DNA from: Litorimonas haliclonae
Lineage (GTDB): Bacteria; Pseudomonadota; Alphaproteobacteria; Caulobacterales; Maricaulaceae
Assembly (NCBI RefSeq): GCF_965138505.1
Contig: NZ_CBCSCO010000005.1
Span: forward strand, 62,001-126,000
Direction of reading: 5' to 3'
DNA length: 64,000 nucleotides
Shown: positions 8,533 to 16,670 of the stretch, in pieces
Layout: each line of letters begins with the position of its first letter
How positions within the stretch are numbered: position 1 is the stretch's first letter
Program-made: the position numbers and the translations under genes
Notes under the pieces: model-generated
The model's input: the letters and a program-made list of their open reading frames with translations, nothing else
Told to the model about the DNA's origin: nothing
Databases searched by the model: none

Positions 8533-8704
8533 AAGAGCGTCTTTTGTGGCTAAATTTATATGGCCCTGTTGAAACGGGGCGCTTCACTTACCAGATAGGG
8601 TCTCTGAACAGTCGTCGCAATAAAGAATTGCGGCTCTTGGCGCGCCATGATAGCAGGCGGGCCGTTTCGTCAACCCGCCAAAGGGAGCCCGACAGGGAAT
8701 TTAT

Positions 8705-9268
8705 ATGGCCAAAAAACCCAAGAAAACCAAGGAAGAAGATAGCCTGTCTATTGACGGCGAAGCCTCTCCTGCACCAACGCCGGAGGCCGGCCAGGCCGCC
8801 GAAGCTCAGGCAAATGGCGAGACCGCTTCTGGCCCGATGCTGAGTGTGCTCGCGCAATATACTAAAGATCAAAGTTTTGAAAATCCACACGCCCCGGAAA
8901 GCCTTCGCTCCGGATTGGAAGCCCCCGGTATTAATATAAATATCGAAATTGGGCGCCAGATGATGAATGATGATAGCGTCGAAGTCACTTTGATGCTTCG
9001 CGCTGAAGCGCGCCGCGGCGAAGACGTCGCTTTTATCGCCGAGCTTGAATATGCCGGTCTTTTTGCTTTCCAAGGCGTCAATGTTGAACAAATTCAACCA
9101 ATGATTTTAATCGAATGTCCGCGCCTTCTCTTCCCGTTTGCACGCCAGATTATGGCCGAGATGACACAAAATGGCGGCTTCCCGCCCATCATGCTTGAGC
9201 CGCCGGATTTTGCCGCCATGTTCCGTGAGGAAATGATGCGCCGCGCCGCAGATGAACCGAAGAACTAG
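8705..9268 (+). CDS. secB: Protein-export chaperone SecB
   Basis: Cytoplasmic tetrameric chaperone that keeps preproteins unfolded and hands them to SecA. The SecB fold runs from about residue 44 to the end and includes YTKDQSFENPHAPESL, the beta strands NINIEIGRQM and VEVTLMLRAEARRGEDVAFIAELEYAGLF, and the PRLLFPFARQIMAEMTQNGGFPPIMLEP motif. A 40-residue Ala/Glu-rich extension precedes the domain, as in many alphaproteobacteria. A strong terminator follows the stop codon. Confidence 0.97.
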   Translation: MAKKPKKTKEEDSLSIDGEASPAPTPEAGQAAEAQANGETASGPMLSVLAQYTKDQSFENPHAPESLRSGLEAPGININIEIGRQMMNDDSVEVTLMLRAEARRGEDVAFIAELEYAGLFAFQGVNVEQIQPMILIECPRLLFPFARQIMAEMTQNGGFPPIMLEPPDFAAMFREEMMRRAADEPKN

Positions 9269-9288
9269 AGTAAATACAAAAGAGTTTT

Positions 9289-9317
9289 AAACCCGCCCTT
9301 TGAGGCGGGTTTTTTGT
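9289..9317 (+). terminator. Intrinsic terminator after secB
   Basis: AAACCCGCC (9289-9297) pairs with GGCGGGTTT (9304-9312) around a six-base loop and runs straight into further T residues. It is a textbook Rho-independent terminator ending the secB transcript 20 bases after its stop. Because A residues precede the stem it may also act on the convergent gene at 9344-10474. Confidence 0.9.
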
Positions 9318-9343
9318 TGAGTGATTAGTGTTTGTTTCGAATA

Positions 9344-10474
9344 CTACTTTGCGCTCAATCTTAGAAGTTGTCCGTTTTCAGCGTCATCAGTCAAAATTAG
9401 GATGGAGCCATCCTTGGCAAGCCGTACGTCGCGAATTCGTGCATCCAAATCACTTAATAAATCCGTTTCACCCACGGACTTACCCTTTTCCAGGTCCACC
9501 CTTCGGAGATCGCGTGACGCTAAGCCTCCGATCAGAGCGTCCCCGTCCCAATCCGGAAACATATCGCCGCGATAAATGACTAACCCGCTAGGCGCGATAG
9601 ACGGGACCCAAGAGTGAACAGGACTAATAAATTCGTCTTTTTCCTCAAAAGGCGTAATTCGCGCGCCGTTATAGTCGACACCTTTCGTCACGAGTGGCCA
9701 GCCGTAATTTTCGCCGCCTGTAATTACGTTGAGTTCGTCTCCTCCGCGAGGGCCGTGTTCATGCTCCCAAAGCGTATTGGTTTCGGCGTCATAGGCGAGT
9801 CCCTGAACATTTCTGTGCCCCATGGAATATATTTGGGGCTTGTAACCGTCCTGTCCTAAAAAGGGATTGTCCTGCGGCACGCCGCCGTCCCGTGTCAGCC
9901 TGACAATTTTACCCAAATGAGTATCCGGTTTTTGAGCGTCCTCGCGAAAGCCAAAGCCATCGCCCAATGTCAGGATAAGCGTATCATCGGGTAAAAACGC
10001 TATTCTTGAGCCAAAATGTTGAGAGCCGGACTTAGGCGGACTGGCACGAAAAATTGTCGTGGCGTCTTTAAGCTCATTCCCGTCTAAAACAGCCCGATAG
10101 AGCGCCGTTCCGTTCGCCTCCATCGTTCCATAAGCGTACGAAATATATAATTCTCTCGTCTCAGCATAATCCGGTGCCAGTCGTACGTCCAGAAGACCCC
10201 CCTGACCTTCGGCCAGGATATCGTCAGGCAATCCCTGCACAACAGCCCTTACCCCCTTAATCAGCCGGATGAGCCGGCCCGGTTTTTCCGTAATCAGGTA
10301 ATCGTTCTCGGAGATCACTTCGACTCCCCAAGGCGAGGCAAACCCATCGGCAATAGTCTCAACGTTAAAATCGGTGGAGGGCTTTTCCGCCAATTCCGGT
10401 GCGGGCTGAGGCTCCATACAAGCAGATAAACCTAGAGTGACCAGTAAAGAGAATAGCGGGGCTTTATGTTTCAT
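9344..10474 (-). CDS. PQQ-dependent aldose/glucose dehydrogenase-like lipoprotein (YliI type)
   Basis: The 376-residue protein has a lipoprotein signal ending LSAC (Cys near residue 19). A six-bladed beta-propeller of the soluble glucose/sorbosone dehydrogenase family (PF07995) follows. Visible family marks are FASPWGVEVI, GRLIRLIKG, GGLLDVRLAPDY, HFGSRIAFLPDDTLILTLGDG, GHRNVQGLAYD, HEHGPRGGDELN and NYGWP. These proteins oxidise sugars with pyrroloquinoline quinone. Here it would be a periplasm-facing lipoprotein passing electrons to the respiratory chain. No pqq synthesis genes are in the window, so the cofactor supply is unknown. It is convergent with secB and divergent from the frameshifted membrane protein at 10513. 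Confidence 0.88.
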   Translation of the reverse strand: MKHKAPLFSLLVTLGLSACMEPQPAPELAEKPSTDFNVETIADGFASPWGVEVISENDYLITEKPGRLIRLIKGVRAVVQGLPDDILAEGQGGLLDVRLAPDYAETRELYISYAYGTMEANGTALYRAVLDGNELKDATTIFRASPPKSGSQHFGSRIAFLPDDTLILTLGDGFGFREDAQKPDTHLGKIVRLTRDGGVPQDNPFLGQDGYKPQIYSMGHRNVQGLAYDAETNTLWEHEHGPRGGDELNVITGGENYGWPLVTKGVDYNGARITPFEEKDEFISPVHSWVPSIAPSGLVIYRGDMFPDWDGDALIGGLASRDLRRVDLEKGKSVGETDLLSDLDARIRDVRLAKDGSILILTDDAENGQLLRLSAK

Positions 10475-10512
10475 GCTTGACGACCTGACTTTTGTTTAGC
10501 ACGACTGTAACC

Positions 10513-10988
10513 ATGCTTAGAGCAATTACAAAATGGATTCTCGCCTGGTTAGTTGCCGCCGTCCTAACAGCGTTTCTGGGGTCTGTTTTTCCAGCCTCAG
10601 AGTTATAGCCTTATTAGAAAACATCGGTGGATCGGTCAGTTTTGGAAAAACCTTATCGATGGTCCTATACGATCTCTTTTACTTCGCCAAAATTCTATAT
10701 TTAGGTTTTGTAGGCTTAGGGTTGCTGATTGCTTTTGGCGTGGGCTCGATTCTGCTGTTAATCTTAGAGCTTCGAAGCCGGGCATCTTACCGTTTTATAG
10801 TTTTTAGTGTGGCCGGAGCTGTTTCTATGGGCGTCATGCTCTGGGCGATGAAAAATGTCTTTTTCGGAATGCAGCTCGTTGCGGGCGCTCGCGACGGAAC
10901 AGGAATTTTCTTACAAATTCTCGCGGGAATATTAGGCGGCCTGGTTTTTGCGTTACTCACGCGCCCCAAACCGCCCAAATTGAATTAA
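10513..10988 (+). pseudogene. Conserved multi-pass membrane protein split by a -1 frame change
   Basis: ATG 10513 opens a frame encoding MLRAITKWILAWLVAAVLTA, a clear first membrane helix, but it reaches TAG soon after FPASEL. The rest of the protein (ALLENIGGSVSFGKTLSM, then three more membrane helices and LVAGARDGTGIFLQILAGIL) continues in the frame one base back, ending at TAA 10986-10988. Adding one T to the T5 run at 10586-10590 would join the halves as GSVFSSLRVIALLENIGG. The joined product would resemble a four-helix membrane family I recall from alphaproteobacteria. Possible causes are a real mutation, a sequencing slip in the homopolymer, or programmed -1 slippage. A stand-alone reading from ATG 10533 gives an unconvincing N-terminus. 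Its stop overlaps the rho stop on the other strand. Confidence 0.6.
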
Positions 10989-12283
10989 GTATTCATACTT
11001 TCAAAGAAGTCTGAATTGGTCTTGCTGTCTTTGAGTTTTGACAGGAGGAACTCAATCGCGTCCATTGTGCCCATCGGGTTCAAGATACGGCGCAAGACAT
11101 AAGTTTTCTGTAATTCTGCCGGGCCGATAAGAAGCTCTTCCTTACGCGTGCCGGATTTCGTTACATCAATCGCCGGGAAGATGCGCTTATCTGCAACTTT
11201 GCGGTCAAGCACGATTTCCGAGTTACCTGTCCCTTTAAATTCTTCAAAGATTACCTCGTCCATACGAGAGCCGGTATCAATCAATGCGGTGGCGATAATC
11301 GTCAGAGAGCCACCTTCTTCGATATTCCGCGCGGCGCCGAAGAAACGTTTTGGGCGTTGCAAGGCGTTGGCATCCACACCGCCTGTGAGGACTTTACCGG
11401 AACTTGGCACAACCGTGTTATAGGCGCGGCCAAGGCGGGTAATGGAGTCGAGAAGGATGACAACGTCTTTGCCGTGTTCGGTCAGGCGTTTGGCTTTTTG
11501 AATGACCATTTCAGCGACCTGGACGTGGCGCGTAGCCGGTTCGTCAAATGTGGAGGAGACCACTTCGCCCTTTACAGAGCGCTGCATGTCCGTCACCTCT
11601 TCAGGGCGTTCGTCAATGAGCAAGACAAGGACATAGCATTCCGGGTGATTGCGTTCGATAGAATGCGCAATGTTCTGTAAGAGAACTGTTTTACCCGTCC
11701 GGGGAGGCGCGACGATTAGGGCGCGCTGACCTTTACCAATAGGGGAAACAATATCGATCACGCGGCCTGAATTATCTTTTAGAGTTGGATCTTCTATTTC
11801 CAACTGGAAACGCTGGTCAGGATAGAGCGGCGTCAAATTATCAAAGTGGACTTTATTACGCGCTTGCTCAGGAGAGCCAAAATTCATGGACGTCACGCGG
11901 GTTAGAGCGAAATACCGTTCATTATCCTGAGGGCTACGAATTTCGCCGGAAACTGTGTCCCCAGTACGAAGACCCATTTTACGGATTTGGTTTGGGCTGA
12001 CATAAATATCATCCGGCCCGGCGAGGTAATTCGCCTCAGGCGAGCGAAGAAATCCAAATCCGTCCTGAAGGACTTCCAGCACGCCGCTACCGTTGATTTT
12101 AATATCGTCTTCGGCCAGATCCTTCAAAACAGCGAAGAAAATATCTTGCTTACGCATAGATGCGGCGTTTTCAATACCGACTTCTTCGGCGAATTTGATC
12201 AGCTCGGCGGGTTTAAATTTCTTGAGGTCATCAAGACTGATGGAGGTCATACCCTCCAGCTCTATTTTATGGGGTTCTGTCAT
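10985..12283 (-). CDS. rho: Transcription termination factor Rho
   Basis: Hexameric RNA-dependent ATPase that ends transcription and also autoregulates. The N-terminal Rho_N helix bundle (DLKKFKPAELIKFAEEVGI, about residues 19-37) is followed by the cold-shock-like RNA-binding domain (GVLEVLQDGFGFLRSPEANYLAGPDDIYVSP) and the RecA-like domain. The latter has Walker A PPRTGKT and the Q-loop and R-loop segments LTGGVDANALQRPKRFFGAARNIEEGGSLTII. At 432 residues it is full length. ATG 12283 is used; an internal ATG at 12250 is possible but sits too close to its GGAGG. rho-hemJ-hemE beside the origin is a Caulobacter-like arrangement. Confidence 0.98.
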   Translation of the reverse strand: MTEPHKIELEGMTSISLDDLKKFKPAELIKFAEEVGIENAASMRKQDIFFAVLKDLAEDDIKINGSGVLEVLQDGFGFLRSPEANYLAGPDDIYVSPNQIRKMGLRTGDTVSGEIRSPQDNERYFALTRVTSMNFGSPEQARNKVHFDNLTPLYPDQRFQLEIEDPTLKDNSGRVIDIVSPIGKGQRALIVAPPRTGKTVLLQNIAHSIERNHPECYVLVLLIDERPEEVTDMQRSVKGEVVSSTFDEPATRHVQVAEMVIQKAKRLTEHGKDVVILLDSITRLGRAYNTVVPSSGKVLTGGVDANALQRPKRFFGAARNIEEGGSLTIIATALIDTGSRMDEVIFEEFKGTGNSEIVLDRKVADKRIFPAIDVTKSGTRKEELLIGPAELQKTYVLRRILNPMGTMDAIEFLLSKLKDSKTNSDFFESMNT

Positions 12284-12372
12284 ATTTATTTCTTTAGCAG
12301 TGGGGAGTTGTCTCTTCAGGCCGTCTCAGCGGGATATGTTCGAAAAGAATACGCACGAATGGCGATGAGTTA

Positions 12373-12400
12373 AAAATAGACTCTGATTTAATAATGTCAA
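12373..12400 (-). promoter_or_regulatory. Candidate sigma-70-type promoter for rho
   Basis: On the minus strand TTGACA (12395-12400) and TATTTT (12373-12378) are separated by 16 bases, about 90 bases upstream of the rho start. The -35 is perfect and the -10 matches four of six. The leader of about 80 bases could allow the autoregulation known for rho, but no specific structure is visible. Confidence 0.45.
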
Positions 12401-12428
12401 TTCAAATTATTTTCAGATTTTTAACGCC

Positions 12429-12866
12429 TCAAAACGGCTTCACGATCACTAATATGACAATCAAAATTGTAACGATGGCCGGGATTTCATTGATTCGGCG
12501 AAAGAACTTTTCCGAACGCGGACGTCCGCCATTTAAAAAACCTTTTCGGGTTTTCGCAAGAAAACCATGATAGCCGATCAAACCCAAAGCCAATAAAATC
12601 TTCACATATAGCCAGCCGGTACCCGCGTAAGCGGGTCCGTTTATGGCAACTATGGCAATTCCCAGAATAAAAGCGATAATCATCGCCGGGTTCATGATTA
12701 TGCGTAGCAGCTTGGCTTCCGCCTCTTCCATCTTGGTCTCCAGTTCGCCGCCGACCTTGGCCGTTGAATGATAAACAAATAGACGAGGCAGGTAGAGCAT
12801 GCCGGCCATCCAGAAAATGACGGCGCAGAGATGAAACGCTTTTAGCCAAAGATACAGACTATACAT
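12429..12866 (-). CDS. hemJ: Protoporphyrinogen IX oxidase HemJ (UPF0093)
   Basis: Inner-membrane enzyme that oxidises protoporphyrinogen IX to protoporphyrin IX, the penultimate step of heme synthesis. Four membrane helices are visible, starting with YLWLKAFHLCAVIFWMAGMLYLPRLFVYH, whose conserved His and Arg residues are typical of the family. The helix with GWLYVKILLALGLIGYHGFLAK and the C-terminal FFRRINEIPAI motif also match. ATG 12866 is chosen because the protein then begins at the first helix; it overlaps the hemE stop by eight bases (ATGTATAG), suggesting translational coupling with hemE. Confidence 0.95.
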   Translation of the reverse strand: MYSLYLWLKAFHLCAVIFWMAGMLYLPRLFVYHSTAKVGGELETKMEEAEAKLLRIIMNPAMIIAFILGIAIVAINGPAYAGTGWLYVKILLALGLIGYHGFLAKTRKGFLNGGRPRSEKFFRRINEIPAIVTILIVILVIVKPF

Positions 12867-13893
12867 AATTCGCTTCCTTACCGCGGATATGATTGACCAC
12901 TGCCTGCACGTTATCAATTTTTACATCAGGGGTCACGCCGTGGCCTAAATTGAAAATATGAGGGCCGTTTTTCCCGTCCTCCAAAACGCGGTCAACAGCT
13001 TTACGTAAGACATCTCCGCCAATTCTTAGAGCGAGTGGATCCAAATTGCCTTGAACCGGCATATTCTCCGGAATGGCGCAACGGAAATCATCAAGAGGCA
13101 TTTGGGTGCCGGTTGCGATGGCTGATATTCCGGTTTCATGGGCGTAGCGGATTGCATTAAGCCCGGCTCCGCGTGGAAACCCTATAATCGGAACGTCAAT
13201 TCCAGCGTCCCGAATGCGTGAGATAATATCGCGCGTCGGATTTAGAACTAAACGTTCGAACATGTGAGGCGACAGGCCTTCAGCCCAACTTTCAAATATT
13301 TTAAGGACGTCCGCTCCTGCCTTGGCTTGTCCGATTAGGTAGTCAGCGCTGGAGACAACCAAAGCTTCAAGTAAATCCGCCATGGCTTGGGGGTTTTCAT
13401 AAGCAAACCGTTTGGCGATTTCTTTGTTCGGACTTCCTTTGCCTTCGATCATATAGGTGGCGACTGTCCACGGGCCGCCGGAAAAGCCGATGAGGGCTTT
13501 GTCCTTAGGAAGCTCTGATTTGACGCGAGAGACGGTTTCAAAAACCGAAGACACTCGGTCAGCCGCGCCGTCAATCGTCAGCGCTTTTATTCCGTCAACG
13601 TCTATTGGATTGAGAACAGGACCGGTTCCCTTAATGAATTTTACCTCTCTACCTAACCCGATTGGGATAAGCAGAATGTCAGCAAATAAAATGGCAGCGT
13701 CCATATCATAGCGCTGGACAGGCTGGAGCGTGACTTTGGCGGCTTTCTCAGGGCTAAAGCAAAAATCGATAAAGTTCTTCGCGCTCGATCTCACTTCCAA
13801 ATATTCGGGGAGATGTCGTCCGGCTTGGCGCATGAACCAAATAGGCGGAGTTTCAGTTTTTTGACCGCTAAGCACATCGAGAAGGGATGCCAT
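12859..13893 (-). CDS. hemE: Uroporphyrinogen decarboxylase
   Basis: Cytoplasmic enzyme converting uroporphyrinogen III to coproporphyrinogen III in heme synthesis. Signature motifs are TPPIWFMRQAGRHLPEY near the N-terminus (active-site Arg residues), ILFADILLIPIGLG, GFSGGPWTVATYMIEG, and the C-terminal PVQGNLDPLALR and FNLGHGVTPDV. The 344-residue length is standard. It is the first gene to the left of the candidate origin and is transcribed away from it, as in Caulobacter. Confidence 0.98.
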   Translation of the reverse strand: MASLLDVLSGQKTETPPIWFMRQAGRHLPEYLEVRSSAKNFIDFCFSPEKAAKVTLQPVQRYDMDAAILFADILLIPIGLGREVKFIKGTGPVLNPIDVDGIKALTIDGAADRVSSVFETVSRVKSELPKDKALIGFSGGPWTVATYMIEGKGSPNKEIAKRFAYENPQAMADLLEALVVSSADYLIGQAKAGADVLKIFESWAEGLSPHMFERLVLNPTRDIISRIRDAGIDVPIIGFPRGAGLNAIRYAHETGISAIATGTQMPLDDFRCAIPENMPVQGNLDPLALRIGGDVLRKAVDRVLEDGKNGPHIFNLGHGVTPDVKIDNVQAVVNHIRGKEANYV

Positions 13894-14001
13894 TATGAAA
13901 GCCTTTTAGTTATGCCCGATAGTTATCCGGACCCTCTAATCTCCTCTTAATTTTTTTAAAAAAGAAGTGATAGTTGTAGAAAGCGGGATATGTGGACAGT
14001 C

Positions 14002-14017
14002 TTAACGTTTTAGTAAC
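14002..14017. promoter_or_regulatory. CtrA-like site in oriC (left)
   Basis: TTAA, seven bases, GTAAC: seven of eight conserved positions of the CtrA consensus TTAA-N7-TTAA(C). It sits next to the DnaA-box-like TGTGGACAG and in the upstream region of hemE, as CtrA sites do in the Caulobacter origin. Confidence 0.5.
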
Positions 14018-14225
14018 CAATCTTAATCGTCACAGGATAAAGTGGTATAAGTCACAGTCCTAATATCAGTCTATGGATGAGTTGAAAAACGGGGATAACA
14101 TTATTTTTAGCTTATACCATGCGACAGATAGTAATAAAATTTGGCGGACAATTTACAGGATATAATCTGAAGGAAATCTTATCCCCCGAACTCAGATTGT
14201 TAATACGCGCCAAAATTCTCTATGG

Positions 14226-14241
14226 GTAAAATGGCGTTAAC
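14226..14241. promoter_or_regulatory. CtrA-like site in oriC (right)
   Basis: GTAA, seven bases, TTAAC: seven of eight conserved positions of the CtrA motif, 224 bases from the left site. It lies about 20 bases before the only GANTC in the gap. Confidence 0.5.
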
Positions 14242-14292
14242 GTCCAAACTCACCCACTGGATTCACAGGTTGAGCGCTTTGATTATTTTGGA

Positions 14293-14301
14293 TGTGGATA
14301 G
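14293..14301 (+). promoter_or_regulatory. Best DnaA-box-like 9-mer of the origin region
   Basis: TGTGGATAG matches eight of nine bases of the DnaA box TGTGGATAA. It lies just upstream of the chosen ppsR start, and overlaps an alternative upstream ATG at 14292, which is one reason to reject that start. Confidence 0.55.
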
Positions 14302-14366
14302 CTGTCGATATTTACGCTCTTCTAACCTTGGTTGTGGTTTTTTCTTGGCGCGTCTATGAGTGTCCT

Positions 14367-15206
14367 ATGTCGGAGAAAAACCCCAATATATCGATTTATT
14401 TTCATGTGCATCTTGTGTCGGACTCGACCGGCGAAACCTTGGTGGGGTTGATGAAGGCCTCAACTGCCCAGTTTCGTAATGCGACGGCGTTAGAGCATAT
14501 TCACGCCTTGGTTCGCAGTGAAGCCCAAATGGAACAAGCGCTTGATCTCATCGGAAGCAAGCCGGGGGTTGTTCTTTATACAGTGGTTAATCCAGACCGC
14601 CGCAAAAGGCTTGAGAGTTTTTGCGCAGAACACCGAATACCTGCAATCTCTGTGCTGGATCCTACATTGGCGTTGTTGGGGCGGTATCTAGGTGCTTCAA
14701 TTATTTCGGAAGTCGGGGCGCAGCGAAATTTGGATGCAGAATATTACAACCGGATTGAGGCCCTCGATTACGCCATGGCCCATGATGACGGGCAAAATGT
14801 TCAAGGTCTGAGTGAAGCAGATATTGTATTGCTGGGGGTCAGTCGAACGTCTAAAACGCCGACCTGTATATATTTGGCAAATCGCGGGTATAAGGCCGGC
14901 AATATTCCGCTTGTTCCCGGCGCGCCTTTACCCATAATTTTAGATCAGTTTAAAAATCCATTTATTATCGGATTGGTGGCGTCCCCCGATAGGATCGTGC
15001 AAATCAGGCAACAACGCCTAATGGGCCTCAAACAAACCCAGCAAACCGACTATATTGACCAAGACCGCGTGCGAGACGAAATGCGTCAGGCTAAACGGAT
15101 GTTTCTGAAAAAAGGCTATAAGGTGATTGATGTCACCCGCAAATCGATTGAAGAAACGGCGGCGCAAATCATTAACCTATATAAGGCGCATCATGACACG
15201 CTTTAA
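14367..15206 (+). CDS. ppsR: Pyruvate, phosphate dikinase / PEP synthase regulatory protein (DUF299)
   Basis: Bifunctional kinase/phosphorylase family that switches PPDK or PEP synthase on and off by phosphorylating the catalytic-site Thr. Family marks are HLVSDSTGETL near the N-terminus, the unusual P-loop GVSRTSKTPTCIYLANRG in the middle, and VPGAPLP. The domain begins directly after MSEKNPNISIYFH, so ATG 14367 is chosen; an in-frame ATG at 14292 would add 25 hydrophobic residues and extend into the origin motifs. It is the first gene to the right of the origin and starts a tightly overlapped run ppsR-maf-aroE-coaE-dnaQ. Confidence 0.93.
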   Translation: MSEKNPNISIYFHVHLVSDSTGETLVGLMKASTAQFRNATALEHIHALVRSEAQMEQALDLIGSKPGVVLYTVVNPDRRKRLESFCAEHRIPAISVLDPTLALLGRYLGASIISEVGAQRNLDAEYYNRIEALDYAMAHDDGQNVQGLSEADIVLLGVSRTSKTPTCIYLANRGYKAGNIPLVPGAPLPIILDQFKNPFIIGLVASPDRIVQIRQQRLMGLKQTQQTDYIDQDRVRDEMRQAKRMFLKKGYKVIDVTRKSIEETAAQIINLYKAHHDTL

Positions 15207-15804
15207 ACCCTCCCAGCGACTTATTTTAGCCAGCGGTTCCGCTATTCGGGCGCAGATACTGTCTGACGCTGGACTGACTTATGACGTTATTAGTAAACCT
15301 GTCGATGAGGCGGCGATCAAAGAGTCGATGCTTGCTGAAGGGTCTCGTTTGCGCGATATTGCCGACGCCTTGGCAGAAGCGAAAGCTCTGAGGGTTAGTC
15401 GAACAGAGCCGGGGTTTGTTATTGGCGCAGATCAGATTATGGTGATGGACGAGACCTTATTTGACAAACCACCGACAATAAAGGCTGCGAGAAAGCGTCT
15501 GAAGGAGATGCGCGGTAAGACTCATAAACTCATGGGCGCGGTTGTTGTTTGCGAAAATGGACAAGCGGTTTGGCGGCATCTTTCTGTGACGAAATTAACA
15601 GTACGTGAGTTCAGCGATGCCTTTCTGGAACAATATATAGAGATGGAAGGCGAAAGCCTAACCCGCTCTGTCGGGGCGTATCGTTTTGAGGGGCCGGGCG
15701 CGCATCTATTTTCCAATGTGGAGGGTGATTTCTTTTCTATATTGGGGCTGCCCTTGCTTCCTTTGCTTGATTATCTACGAACGCGAGGAGTTATTCCGTC
15801 ATGA
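15193..15804 (+). CDS. maf: Maf-like nucleotide pyrophosphatase
   Basis: Cytoplasmic pyrophosphatase that hydrolyses non-canonical or modified nucleoside triphosphates. The fold opens with LILASGSAIRAQILSDAGL (Maf signature S-x-S-x-x-R), then VISKPVDEAA, ADQIMVMD with the catalytic Asp, and GAYRFEGPGAHLFSNVEGDFFSILGLPL. ATG 15193 overlaps the ppsR end by 14 bases, and the stop overlaps aroE through ATGA, so translation is likely coupled. maf next to aroE and coaE is a common alphaproteobacterial order. Confidence 0.94.
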   Translation: MTRFKPSQRLILASGSAIRAQILSDAGLTYDVISKPVDEAAIKESMLAEGSRLRDIADALAEAKALRVSRTEPGFVIGADQIMVMDETLFDKPPTIKAARKRLKEMRGKTHKLMGAVVVCENGQAVWRHLSVTKLTVREFSDAFLEQYIEMEGESLTRSVGAYRFEGPGAHLFSNVEGDFFSILGLPLLPLLDYLRTRGVIPS

Positions 15805-16670
15805 CCTCTCGTAAATCCGACGTTCCTATTCCGAAACTCGCAGGCGTGTGCGGCTGGCCCATTCACCACTCTCTATCGCCCGTGCTGCATAATTACTGGC
15901 TAAAGGCCGCCGGAATATCCGGGGCCTATATCCCTTTCGCGGTCCGTCCGGACAACGCCGTGGCGGCGTTTCAGTCGTTGAAATATACCTCGATTTCGGG
16001 CGTGAATGTCACGCTTCCGCTAAAACGACAGGCTTTTTTAGCCGCGGACGATCACACACCGGATGCGCTAAAGCTGGGGGTTTCAAATTGTCTGTTTAAA
16101 CGCGATGGAAAGCTGATAGGGCATAATACGGATCTGGAGGGGTTTGCGACCCCTCTTTTGTCCAAGATTGCTGCCTCTGAACTTTCGCAAAGCTCTGTTT
16201 TATTGATTGGGGCGGGCGGCGCCTCACGCGCTGTTATAGGAGCTTTATTGTCGTTGAATGTCCCGGAGATAAAAATCGCTAATAGGACCGATAGTAAGGC
16301 GGAAAGCCTTGCCGAATCTGTGAATCTGCCAAGCCTTTACGCCGTTCCTTGGGAAAGCAGGAACGCGGCTGTTGCGTCCAGCCAGGTTATCATAAATGCC
16401 AGCTCGGCTGGGATGAGCGGATATTCGGATTTAGACTTGGACTTGGAAACAGCGCGTCCCGGGACGTTAGTCTATGACCTGATCTATACCCCGCGCCGAA
16501 CAGGTCTTTTGAAAGAGGCTGAACGCCGAGGCTGCGAAACGCTTGGCGGTTTGTCTATGTTGATTGAACAGGCGAGACCAAGCTTTCGTCATTTCTTTGG
16601 AGAGGCTCCGCCGAAAGATTTAGACCCGACAGAAACACTTTACGCCGCTTTAAAATCAGGCGTCAGATGA
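15801..16670 (+). CDS. aroE: Shikimate dehydrogenase
   Basis: Reduces 3-dehydroshikimate to shikimate with NADPH in aromatic amino-acid synthesis. The N-terminal domain shows AGVCGWPIHHSLSPVLHNYWL (substrate Ser motif SLSP), and SGVNVTLPLKRQAF carries the catalytic Lys. The NADP-binding loop is LIGAGGASRAVIGALL and the C-terminal domain has GLSMLIEQA. Length 289 is normal. It starts within the maf stop and ends within the coaE start (both ATGA overlaps). Confidence 0.97.
   Translation: MTSRKSDVPIPKLAGVCGWPIHHSLSPVLHNYWLKAAGISGAYIPFAVRPDNAVAAFQSLKYTSISGVNVTLPLKRQAFLAADDHTPDALKLGVSNCLFKRDGKLIGHNTDLEGFATPLLSKIAASELSQSSVLLIGAGGASRAVIGALLSLNVPEIKIANRTDSKAESLAESVNLPSLYAVPWESRNAAVASSQVIINASSAGMSGYSDLDLDLETARPGTLVYDLIYTPRRTGLLKEAERRGCETLGGLSMLIEQARPSFRHFFGEAPPKDLDPTETLYAALKSGVR

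Larger units (their letters stand above)
13894..14366. other. oriC: Candidate chromosomal replication origin (oriC), hemE-ppsR gap
   Basis: This 473-base gap between divergent hemE and ppsR has the location of Caulobacter Cori. It is AT-rich, with a TTAA plus T7-A6 tract at 13947-13963. It holds several DnaA-box-like 9-mers: TTATCCGGA 13923-13931, TGTGGACAG 13991-13999, CGGGGATAA 14090-14098, TTATCCCCC 14179-14187 (7/9 each) and TGTGGATAG 14293-14301 (8/9). It also has two CtrA-like half-site pairs (14002-14017, 14226-14241) and a GATTC methylation site at 14260-14264. dnaA, dnaN, recF and parABS all lie within 30 kb. Function is inferred from position and motifs. Confidence 0.75.

Noticed and set aside
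14292..14366. Upstream extension of ppsR with a hydrophobic N-terminus
   Set aside because: The family starts near ATG 14367; the extension overlaps the best DnaA-box-like sequence and is better seen as origin DNA.
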